In this document: positions 1 to 7,083 of the stretch, in pieces | Layout of the letters: each line of letters opens with the position of its first letter | How positions within the stretch are numbered: position 1 is the first letter of the stretch | Origin: Bacillota bacterium | GTDB lineage: Bacteria; Bacillota; Clostridia; Lachnospirales; Lachnospiraceae | Assembly (NCBI GenBank): GCA_023460575.1 | Contig: JAEWPQ010000311.1 | Span: 1-13,347 of the forward strand | Reading direction: 5' to 3' | Length of the DNA stretch: 13,347 nt | The notes under the pieces: model-generated | Told to the model about the DNA's origin: nothing | Databases searched by the model: none | The model's input: only the letters and a program-made list of their open reading frames with translations | Made by a program: the position numbers and the translations under genes

Positions 1-73
1 TGCCGCATACACCTTTCACTGTACATCCTGTGTTCTTTGCTGTCTCCTGACACTGATAGCAAAACATGCTCAT
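1..73 (-). CDS. hcp: Hybrid cluster protein (Hcp / hydroxylamine reductase), N-terminal fragment
   Basis: Only the first 24 codons lie in the window; the gene runs off the left edge. The translation starts MSMFCYQCQETAKNTGC and continues to a fourth cysteine, giving C5-x2-C8-x8-C17-x5-C23. That spacing matches the N-terminal cysteine cluster binding the [4Fe-4S] centre in Hcp of strict anaerobes such as Desulfovibrio; enterobacterial Hcp has wider spacing. Hcp is a cytoplasmic iron-sulfur enzyme linked to nitric oxide and hydroxylamine reduction under anaerobic nitrosative stress. The start at 73 is chosen because AGGAGGT (81-87) lies 7 nt upstream; a second ATG at 67 is less well placed. The family call rests on a short but very characteristic peptide. 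The hybrid cluster domain itself cannot be seen. Confidence 0.88.
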   Translation of the reverse strand, partial: MSMFCYQCQETAKNTGCTVKGVCG

Positions 74-131
74 ATTCCTTACCTCCTAAAGTAAATTTAT
101 ACACACCCCATTTGGGAGTTTGTGCGCCTTT

Positions 132-204
132 CAACAATGTTGTATTGCCTTGTTGCTCATTTAGAATAACATCGAACCTCATTTATGTCGGTTGTTATTA
201 CAAC
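132..204 (-). promoter_or_regulatory. Putative hcp promoter with CRP/FNR-type operator
   Basis: On the minus strand a GTTGT-N4-ACAAC inverted repeat (191-204) has the 5-4-5 geometry of CRP/FNR-family sites. It overlaps by one base a possible -35 CCGACA (186-191), which lies 17 nt from a possible -10 TATTCT (163-168). If transcription starts near 156, the operator centre falls at about -41.5, the classic class II activator position. A second short inverted repeat, CAACA-A-TGTTG (132-142), would lie just downstream of the start. FNR-like HcpR regulators control hcp in many anaerobes, so this fits, but both promoter hexamers match consensus at only four of six positions. From 205 to 322 the DNA is AT-rich and I see no gene in it. 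Confidence 0.45.
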
Positions 205-315
205 ACAATATCATCTATTTTAATTTTTTTTAATTTTTGATTATTTTAAATGTATTCCTGTCAAAATCAATCAGCCCTTCCAAGCAAAAGATGTAAGCGT
301 TTCATGGGTTTTCCA

Positions 316-356
316 GATGAAAGAAACGAGGACATTATCCCTCCAATGTCCTCGTT
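316..356 (-). terminator. Rho-independent terminator of the efflux operon
   Basis: Perfect 12-bp inverted repeat: arms AACGAGGACATT (325-336) and AATGTCCTCGTT (345-356) around an 8-nt loop. It begins 14 bases past the stop codon of the last TolC-like gene. On the minus strand the stem is followed by an interrupted U-rich tract (GTTTCTTTCATCT), which is weaker than a clean U-run. The plus side has no U-run, so it should act mainly on the minus-strand transcript. Confidence 0.78.
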
Positions 357-369
357 CAGTTATTATACT

Positions 370-1566
370 TTATTTCATAATGACTCCATTCACCGCCCAC
401 TGGTAGGTATCATAGGCCTGATAAAGAGACCCATAGGCATTCTGTTTTGCACTTGCTGCTTTTAAATATGATAACTGAGCTTGAATATAACCGATTTTAC
501 TCAGAATACCAATCTGATAGGAACGATCTGCTTTTTCTTTTTCCAATACTGCCTTTTCAAAAGAGGTACAGGCAGCCTCATACGCATTATTTTCCTGCAG
601 CAGCGCCTGATAATAGGACTGCATCGTAATTGCGACGTTTTGTTCTCCCTCCGAAACACGGGCTATCTTGTTATTCATCCCGGTTGTAGAGTGATTGGAT
701 GCTGTATGTCGTTCTGATATGAGATTATAATTGTTTCCTATCGCCTTTGCTGTATCTGCTTCTAAGTTGATAGCAGAAATTGCATCGGAATCGATGGCTG
801 GAAGATTACCAATTGCAGGAGTTGTATCCTTAGAATATCCGGTTATTAAACAAAGGGAACTTCGTAAGCTGTCAATGGTTTGATCCAGTTTTAGAAGTGA
901 ATTCTGAGCTGACTGAGCTTCCTTTTGAGCAGACAATATATCTGTTTCCGTTGAAATCCCCTGCTTTACGCTTAATTTTTGAGTTTCCAGGACAGCATTA
1001 CTTAATTCTGCTGCTTTTATAAGTGTATTTCGGTTCGCCAGTGTATTGTTATAACTGATCATAACCTGATCCGCATAATAAGTATTTGACTTTACTGCCT
1101 GTGTAATGTTTGATTGAACCGATGAATTGGATCGGTCCATATAAGCCAGAGATCTTCCCATTTTTTCTGCGGACGCTTTCATGCTCTTTACCGTCTGACT
1201 CAGAATCATATACTGTTCCATTCCATGGGCAGTGTCTGCTGCACCCGAATTTTTTAATTCATCCGCTTCATCATTTAAATCCATAATGTAACGTTTCATT
1301 TCATTTTGTATATATCGCTGATTCTCCAAAGAGTCATAGATCGTATCAGTTGTATTTTGAATACCCGGATTAAAATAACGCACCAAATCCGAAAGTTCAT
1401 TAAACTCAATTGTCTGATCATTTAATTTATCCCACTGCTCTTTTGTTATCCCATTGGGAACGGGATTCTCCTTCTGACAGGGTCCGGTTGAACCGTAAAC
1501 AGGAATAATGAAAGAAACCGCAAGTCCTGCTGCCATACAGAACGTTAAAATAGCTGACTTTTTCAT
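370..1566 (-). CDS. TolC-like outer duct protein, second paralog (barrel-less)
   Basis: A 398-residue secreted, helix-rich protein related to the TolC family, probably the exit-duct part of the efflux system encoded just upstream. A Sec signal peptide covers about residues 1-26. The fold repeats twice: hairpin tips lie at KQGIST (201-206) and YQIGILS (350-356), each followed by a long helix, matching the VGL and VGT tip motifs of TolC. The segments between helices that form barrel strands in TolC (about 100-150 and 280-310) are polar and helical here. It shares an opening motif with the preceding gene (TKEQWDKL...ELSDL against TQEEWMKL...ELADL). The start at 1566 is preferred over an upstream ATG at 1590 because AGGAGG (1575-1580) sits 8 nt before it. 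It begins 4 nt after the preceding gene ends. The family call is firm in outline; the barrel loss is inferred. Confidence 0.8.
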   Translation of the reverse strand: MKKSAILTFCMAAGLAVSFIIPVYGSTGPCQKENPVPNGITKEQWDKLNDQTIEFNELSDLVRYFNPGIQNTTDTIYDSLENQRYIQNEMKRYIMDLNDEADELKNSGAADTAHGMEQYMILSQTVKSMKASAEKMGRSLAYMDRSNSSVQSNITQAVKSNTYYADQVMISYNNTLANRNTLIKAAELSNAVLETQKLSVKQGISTETDILSAQKEAQSAQNSLLKLDQTIDSLRSSLCLITGYSKDTTPAIGNLPAIDSDAISAINLEADTAKAIGNNYNLISERHTASNHSTTGMNNKIARVSEGEQNVAITMQSYYQALLQENNAYEAACTSFEKAVLEKEKADRSYQIGILSKIGYIQAQLSYLKAASAKQNAYGSLYQAYDTYQWAVNGVIMK

Positions 1567-1570
1567 CTCA

Positions 1571-2719
1571 TCATCCTCCTGCAGAAGCAAGACCGTTTAC
1601 TGTATTATCATAAGTCTGGACAGAGGAGAAAAGGGTAAGCTCTGCGGATTTTACCGCAATACTTTTTGTTTTGTATGTATTCTCCTGCTTTTGATACATC
1701 AGAGGGCTAACCATACCAAGCTGGTATTTTTGCCGTATGATATCCATGGTTTTACTTTCCAGATTAAATTCCGTAACTGCCTGTTCATAGGCGGATTTCG
1801 CCTGTAAAACTGCCTGATAAGCCTTTACAAGCGCTGTACCGATATTCTGCTCATTGCTTGAGATGGTTCTTTTTAACGTCTCCTTCGTAATATCTGCACT
1901 GGCATTTTCAAGCTTTCTCTTATTTATATTTAACGTATAATTATTCTTAAGAGCTTTTTCCTGATCAACCTCCGGATTCAATGATTGTATGTGTTCTGAG
2001 TCCACCTCCGGAAGATCCCGTATTTCAGGAGAATCATTGTAATTCCAGCCCAGCATTACGCAGAGTTTTTGTCTTGTTTCTTCCACCGACGCACGAAGCT
2101 TCTCCATCGCGGCACTGGCGTTTTGTATGGTTTCCTGCGCTGCAAGTAAATCCGCCTGGGTTGCCATACCTGCGGCTTGCTTTGCCAGTGTTGTCTGATA
2201 ATCTGCCTCTGAACGCTCCAAATCTAATTGAGCGCTTTCCAGTTGATTTTTCTGTTGAAAACAGGTAATCATTAAGGTCTGAGCCTGCGCTGCCAAATTA
2301 GCCTCAGTCTGGTCATAGGTGAGTCTGTATACCTCCAGATCCTCTGTATTATCATCTGCAGCTTTATCTGACTTTGCAGCACTCACTGCACTTTTTGCAT
2401 CTGTAACCGGATCATCTCCTGATATGGCACTTCTTGCATCATTTGCTGCATCCCTGTAATACTGTGCATACTGGTCTCTGGTAATCAGATCATCTTTTTT
2501 CTTATCATTTAAATCCAGCTGGTTCTTTTGAACAGTTACATTGTATTCATGGATCAGATCAGCCAGTTCCTCATATTCAACCACATTATCCCTAAGCTTC
2601 ATCCACTCCTCCTGTGTCCTGGCAAACTCCGGGCTGCCGGCCCAGACGTTTAACGCCGGGCCGGAAAAAGAGAGTACAGCAGCAAGACTGAATGCGGCTA
2701 TCTGCTTTATATTTCTCAT
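1571..2719 (-). CDS. TolC-like outer duct protein, first paralog (barrel-less)
   Basis: A 382-residue secreted TolC-family protein, probably the exit duct for the RND pump. The signal peptide has a hydrophobic core at about 7-24 and a likely cleavage after VWA (25-27). Two internal repeats are visible: tip one at AAGMATQAD (182-190), followed by the helix to KLCVMLGW, and tip two at YQLGMVSP (332-339), followed by the final helix to TVNGL. These align with the two TolC repeats. Between the helices, where TolC has beta strands, this protein has an Ala/Asp/Ser-rich linker (about 95-126) and a very short polar stretch (about 270-292). Mature length is about 355 residues against roughly 430 to 470 for TolC. 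It starts 3 nt after the RND gene ends, with an AAGGAA-type ribosome site. Automatic annotation would probably say 'TolC family protein'. Confidence 0.82.
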   Translation of the reverse strand: MRNIKQIAAFSLAAVLSFSGPALNVWAGSPEFARTQEEWMKLRDNVVEYEELADLIHEYNVTVQKNQLDLNDKKKDDLITRDQYAQYYRDAANDARSAISGDDPVTDAKSAVSAAKSDKAADDNTEDLEVYRLTYDQTEANLAAQAQTLMITCFQQKNQLESAQLDLERSEADYQTTLAKQAAGMATQADLLAAQETIQNASAAMEKLRASVEETRQKLCVMLGWNYNDSPEIRDLPEVDSEHIQSLNPEVDQEKALKNNYTLNINKRKLENASADITKETLKRTISSNEQNIGTALVKAYQAVLQAKSAYEQAVTEFNLESKTMDIIRQKYQLGMVSPLMYQKQENTYKTKSIAVKSAELTLFSSVQTYDNTVNGLASAGG

Positions 2720-2722
2720 TTT

Positions 2723-5700
2723 TTATTCCTTTCCTGTCTTTGAAACTGTTTTTCTATTTCTTTTCTTTTTCCCTTTTTTTCTCTCTTTTTTGCTCATAAG
2801 ATTGTAGTATACCGGAAGCATAAGAAGACTTAAAACGGTAGAAGCCGTCAATCCTCCGATATTGACAACTGCAAGTCCCTGCATCATTTCACCGGAATGC
2901 CCTAATGCAAGCGCCATCGGGATCATAGAAAGTACGGTGGTTAAGGTTGTCATTAAAATCGGGCGAAGTCTGGTCGCTCCAGCTTCAATCATTGCCTCTT
3001 CGGGCGACATCTCTGCTCTATACTGGTTGACCGTATCCACATAAAGAATACCGCTGTTTACTACTGTTCCGATCAACATTAAAAATCCAAGCATGGCAAC
3101 CATACTTAATTCGCAGCCCGCAAAAAACATCAGGCCAAAAGCCCCTATCAGGCTGAATGGAATGGTTGTCATAACCATAAATGAAAATCTTGGTGATTCA
3201 AACTGAGCAGCCATTACTACAAATACCAGAAATACTGCCAGCATAATTGCATACAGAAGAGAAGTAAGTTCCTCTGTCGTCTGATCATCCATTGCACTGG
3301 ATCCTACGCTTACGAAAGAATTTAAGTTTGGTGTTACAATCTCCCTGTTGATCACGGATTTTGTATTTTTATTCGCTGATGACGTATAATCGCCGGTTAT
3401 AGATACAACATATTGCTTATTTTCTCTGGTAATACTTGCCGGACTGTCCTGAAAGCTTATTTCTGCAACATCATTGACAGCGGCAAACCCTCCGTTTGAA
3501 AGAGACAGCGTCATATTCCGGATCTGATCCACAGACTTAAATTCATCATCCGGATATTGGACTTTTACATCCACATCATCTCCGTTTACTTCTATCGTTT
3601 TTGCGGTCACTCCATTAATCGCCTGGTATATACTGTGGCCGATTGAGGATGGACTGATCCCTTTTGCCTTTGCTTTTACCGAATCGACTCCTACTTCCAC
3701 AACAGGTGCCGCATTTTCAAGGGACGAATGGATCCGGGTGAGTTCAGGCCTTTCCATTAATTTTGAAACAATCTGTTGGGATGAGTTTTTCAACTGATTG
3801 TAGTCTGTACTTCTCAGGACCAGCTCATAAGAATCTTCTGAACTCATCATGCTTGCATAGGAATTTTCTTTTACCGTAATCTTACAATCCGTCACCTTGC
3901 TAAGCTTTTCTTTAAAAATATCCACCGCCTGTTTCGTGGTTACTTTTCTGTTTTCTTTCAAATAAACAATGATTGATGCAGAGTTACCTGCGCTTACACC
4001 ACTTCCTCCATAACCGGTTACATAGGACTCCATCTCCTGATAATCGGAAAAGGACTCTTCTACTTTTTTCAGCAATTCTTCCGCATCTTTTGTCTTGAGC
4101 CCAGGAGCCATATCCACTGTAACAGCAATCTGCCCCTGGTCATCGGCAGTAATCAGGCTTACTTTAAGCTGTCCTGCCATAAGAAAAGATACCAGAAGAA
4201 GAAGGACCGAGACTGCCATGACTGTTTTCTTCTTAGGAAGGATATGACGCATCACTTTTCTATAAAGATCCTGAAGCTTGCTAATCGGCGCTGATAAAAG
4301 TGCCGGAGTCTCTTCCGGCTTATACATCAGATAGCATAAAGGTACCACCGTAATTGCTGATATAAGGGAAGCTCCCATGCAGAACACAATGGTAAATCCC
4401 AGAGGCATAAACATCTGTCCTGCCATGCCGTTCAAAAAAGCCAGCGGAAGAAAAACCACGCAGGTAGTCAGTGTGGACCCGAAAACGGAAGCCGCCACAA
4501 TTCCGGTTCCTTTTAAGGCGTCTTGAAAATAATCGATGAATTCCTTCTTTTCCTGTGATGTCACCCTAAAACAGCTTTCCATTACGACTATTGAATTATC
4601 CACCATCATACCTACTCCCATGGACAACGCTGCCAGTGTAAGCATATTCAATGAAAAATCCATAAACTTCATTAAAATAAGCGCGGTCAGAATAGATACC
4701 GGTATGGAGCTTCCAACGATTAAGGAAGCTTTTAGATCCCCAAAGAAAAGCCAGATAACCGCCATGGAAATCAGGATAGCAAGAATAACTGTTTCTGCAA
4801 TGGACTCCAGAGAAGCCATAATATCTTTCGAGCTGTCATTGACTATCTGAATATCCAAACCAGGTTTTGATGCCTCAAGTGTCTTAATTGTCCGATTTAC
4901 CTCTTTTGAAAGCTCTGCTGCAGTGGAACTTTGCTGCTTGCTGACAGATAGTGAAACGGTATTCTTCCCATTAAAATGAGCTACGCTTCCTTCTTTCTCA
5001 CTTGTTGTATAAATATCTGCTATATCTCCAAGATAAACAATATTGTTACCCGGTACTGTAAGCGGTACATTCTGCAGAGAATCTTCTGTATCAAACTTCA
5101 GCCGTGATGATATAGCCGCTTTTTTTCTGCCCACTTCGATTGTGCCGCCAGGCATCTTTACATCAGATGCGGAGATATCATTTGCAATGGAGGACATGGA
5201 AATCTTATACTGCTGCATTTTTTCCGGATTCAGTTCTACTTTAATATAATCCTCGCTGCCTCCGGCTATGGATACTTCCGCTGCATTGGACAGCTTTTCA
5301 AATTCAGGTACAATTTCCTGCTTCACATAGTCATACTGATTTGACGTCTCTGCCCCGGTAACAACTAATTTTATATCAGCGGAAGATCCGGTATCCAATT
5401 CCATCACAATCGGCGTTTTAGCCTCACCTGGCAAATCTGAAGAAACTTCGTCTATTTTCTTTTTTAAATCATTATAGGACTTATCTAAATCTGTACCATA
5501 GTCATACTGAATTGTTACTGTCGAACGGTTTTCAAAGGATTTAGACGTTACCTTTTTTATACCGCTGAGTGAACCAACTGCATCTTCAATCTTTTTACTG
5601 ATTAATTCATCTACATCCTTTGGCTGTGCTCCGGGGTAAGGTGTCACGACCATAAGCATGGGCATGCTCATCTCCGGAGTCAGTTCCTGCCTGGAGTTGA

Positions 5701-5791
5701 TTACAGAAGAAACACCAAATACCACCAGACATAGAAGACACATAATAACGGTAACCGGCCGTCTTAAGACGATTTTTGTTAATTGATTCAT
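2723..5791 (-). CDS. RND-family efflux transporter permease (AcrB/SwrC-like)
   Basis: A 1022-residue inner-membrane pump that exports substrates using the proton gradient. The layout is standard for RND pumps: TM1 at 12-33, a large extracytoplasmic domain (about 34-333), TM2-6 (335-488), TM7 near 524-540, a second large domain (541-843), and TM8-12 (845-998). Family marks are PGAQPKDVD near 54-61, GVGMMVDNSIVV in TM4 with D398 equivalent to AcrB Asp407, and RLRPILMTTLTTVLSMIPMAL at 941-961. TM10 carries VVNSGILYVD, with Asn912 near the AcrB Lys940 position, a swap seen in other RND branches. The C-terminus ends in a lysine/arginine-rich tail (1001-1022). Its ATG overlaps the fusion-protein stop (ATGA), with AGGAGA 9 nt upstream. 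Substrate cannot be read from sequence; drugs, bile salts, lipids or peptides are all possible. Confidence 0.95.
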   Translation of the reverse strand: MNQLTKIVLRRPVTVIMCLLCLVVFGVSSVINSRQELTPEMSMPMLMVVTPYPGAQPKDVDELISKKIEDAVGSLSGIKKVTSKSFENRSTVTIQYDYGTDLDKSYNDLKKKIDEVSSDLPGEAKTPIVMELDTGSSADIKLVVTGAETSNQYDYVKQEIVPEFEKLSNAAEVSIAGGSEDYIKVELNPEKMQQYKISMSSIANDISASDVKMPGGTIEVGRKKAAISSRLKFDTEDSLQNVPLTVPGNNIVYLGDIADIYTTSEKEGSVAHFNGKNTVSLSVSKQQSSTAAELSKEVNRTIKTLEASKPGLDIQIVNDSSKDIMASLESIAETVILAILISMAVIWLFFGDLKASLIVGSSIPVSILTALILMKFMDFSLNMLTLAALSMGVGMMVDNSIVVMESCFRVTSQEKKEFIDYFQDALKGTGIVAASVFGSTLTTCVVFLPLAFLNGMAGQMFMPLGFTIVFCMGASLISAITVVPLCYLMYKPEETPALLSAPISKLQDLYRKVMRHILPKKKTVMAVSVLLLLVSFLMAGQLKVSLITADDQGQIAVTVDMAPGLKTKDAEELLKKVEESFSDYQEMESYVTGYGGSGVSAGNSASIIVYLKENRKVTTKQAVDIFKEKLSKVTDCKITVKENSYASMMSSEDSYELVLRSTDYNQLKNSSQQIVSKLMERPELTRIHSSLENAAPVVEVGVDSVKAKAKGISPSSIGHSIYQAINGVTAKTIEVNGDDVDVKVQYPDDEFKSVDQIRNMTLSLSNGGFAAVNDVAEISFQDSPASITRENKQYVVSITGDYTSSANKNTKSVINREIVTPNLNSFVSVGSSAMDDQTTEELTSLLYAIMLAVFLVFVVMAAQFESPRFSFMVMTTIPFSLIGAFGLMFFAGCELSMVAMLGFLMLIGTVVNSGILYVDTVNQYRAEMSPEEAMIEAGATRLRPILMTTLTTVLSMIPMALALGHSGEMMQGLAVVNIGGLTASTVLSLLMLPVYYNLMSKKERKKGKKKRNRKTVSKTGKE

Positions 5792-6867
5792 GCCTTGGAT
5801 TCTCCTTTTATTTCTTCTCCTGAATTCATTACCGACGCTTTTGCTCCTTCATAAAGCTCAGGACTCCAGGTGGTAATGACCTCCATGTTTTTCTGTATTC
5901 CTTCCTTTACCTCCAAACGGCTTGAATCGTAGATGCCAGCTTCAATAAAAATTTTATGTACCGTACCGTTGTCATACGTATACACATATGGTTTACTGTT
6001 CTCATAGTAAACAGAATCTACGGGTACTGTAATCACCTGGTCTGCCCTCTCAGAGCACAAAGACAACTTGACGCTGGTTCCGGTAGATAAATCGTTTGCG
6101 TCGGCAAGCTGTATCTTAATTTTAAACAAACCGGTCTTATCATCTGCCATCCCGCTTATTTCAGAAATAGTTCCCTGCAGATTGTTTCCGTCTTCCTCAA
6201 CTGTAACTGAATCACCAAGCTTTACCTGGCGTTTTAATTTCTCTGTCAGGCTTGTAGAGATGATTTTATTCCCCTCTCCGGATATGACAAAGATCTGATC
6301 GCTGGTGGACACCTTATCAAATTGCTCAATACTGCAGCTTTCTATCTTTCCGCTGATGGGAGACTTAATATTACTGTAAGAGACCTGGTTTTCGTACTCC
6401 TCTTTTGCCTGTTTGTATGCAATCTCCGACTTTTTTGCTGAATTTAAATATCCCTGATAATCCTGCTCAGAGACAGCACCGCTTTGATAAAGAGCTGACA
6501 TACGCCCCAGGGTATCATGTGCTTCTTTATAAGTAACTTGCGCATTGTCCATGGTATTCTTTGCATTCTGCACTTTATTTGTATCAATTACGCACAGAAG
6601 CTGTCCCTGCTGTACCACATCTCCTGCTTTCGCAGCTACCTGCGTAACTGTTCCTGACGCTTCTGGGGAGATCCTGACAACAGTCTCAGGCTCTATGGTT
6701 CCAATCAGACTGGTGTACAACTCAATTGTGCCAACTTCCGGATTAACGGTTTCCACAACAGGCTGAATATCTGCCTTGACGGGAACCTTCATTCCATTAA
6801 TCCGAACCAATATCACCGCAATGAATATCACTGCGATTACTCCAAGTAATAGTACGTTCTTTTTCAT
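5788..6867 (-). CDS. Membrane fusion protein (periplasmic adaptor family, HlyD/AcrA type)
   Basis: A 359-residue adaptor that links the RND pump to the duct. An N-terminal membrane anchor at about 4-22 is followed by the barrel-sandwich (lipoyl) halves, SGTVTQVAAKAGDVVQQGQ (71-89) and SPISGKIESCSIEQFDKVS (169-187). Between them is an alpha-helical hairpin (about 98-162), then the beta-barrel and membrane-proximal domains. The hairpin tip holds R122-x3-L126-x6-S133, the same spacing as Arg128/Leu132/Ser139 of AcrA, residues known to contact the TolC tip. It has no lipobox, so the anchor is a TM helix rather than a lipid. It is the first gene of the four-gene efflux operon, with AAGGAG (6874-6879) 6 nt before ATG. 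Its stop overlaps the RND start by 4 nt, implying translational coupling. Confidence 0.93.
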   Translation of the reverse strand: MKKNVLLLGVIAVIFIAVILVRINGMKVPVKADIQPVVETVNPEVGTIELYTSLIGTIEPETVVRISPEASGTVTQVAAKAGDVVQQGQLLCVIDTNKVQNAKNTMDNAQVTYKEAHDTLGRMSALYQSGAVSEQDYQGYLNSAKKSEIAYKQAKEEYENQVSYSNIKSPISGKIESCSIEQFDKVSTSDQIFVISGEGNKIISTSLTEKLKRQVKLGDSVTVEEDGNNLQGTISEISGMADDKTGLFKIKIQLADANDLSTGTSVKLSLCSERADQVITVPVDSVYYENSKPYVYTYDNGTVHKIFIEAGIYDSSRLEVKEGIQKNMEVITTWSPELYEGAKASVMNSGEEIKGESKA

Positions 6868-6967
6868 TTTCTGCTCCTTAAAGATTAATTTTTATATGGT
6901 CCTGTTTTATCCACAGGGATCCTTCGTTCAATCACACAGCTTTTTTAACAGCACATTGATACCCGAC

Positions 6968-7001
6968 ATTGTAATATGCGTTTGTAAACTGAACGTAAAC
7001 T
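6968..7001 (-). promoter_or_regulatory. Efflux operon promoter with OmpR/PhoB-type direct repeats
   Basis: The minus strand reads AGTTTAC (7001-6995), GTTC, AGTTTAC (6990-6984), then 10 nt, then TACAAT (6973-6968). Two perfect 7-bp repeats at an 11-bp period are the normal binding geometry for OmpR/PhoB-family dimers, and 10 nt to the -10 box matches activator-dependent Pho-box promoters. The -35 hexamer at 17-nt spacing would be ACGTTC, a poor match, so activation is likely needed. The expected leader is about 94 nt. The adjacent response regulator is the obvious candidate protein. Confidence 0.66.
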
Positions 7002-7031
7002 AAAATAAAAACAGCAAAGTTTTTATAATAC

Positions 7032-7079
7032 AAAAAAAGAGGTATTTACACGATCACAACGTTCATGTAAAGCCTCTTT
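7032..7079 (-). terminator. Rho-independent terminator of the two-component operon
   Basis: On the minus strand a stem with arms AAAGAGG/CCTCTTT (7073-7079 with 7036-7042) and TTTACA/TGTAAA (7066-7071 with 7045-7050), split by a small internal loop, is followed at once by a run of seven Ts. It begins 4 nt after the kinase stop codon. It separates the regulatory operon from the efflux promoter. Confidence 0.83.
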
Positions 7080-7083
7080 CCAT

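Noticed and set aside
4582..4611. TM4 of the RND pump has Asp-Asn where AcrB has Asp407-Asp408, and TM10 lacks Lys940.
   Set aside because: VDN in TM4 and Asn in TM10 are common in other RND branches with a working proton relay, so this is not evidence of inactivation.
6901..6917. Small hairpin CCTGT-N7-ACAGG in the efflux operon leader, considered as a riboswitch or attenuator.
   Set aside because: A 5-bp stem without a U-run or conserved core is expected by chance in a leader of this length.
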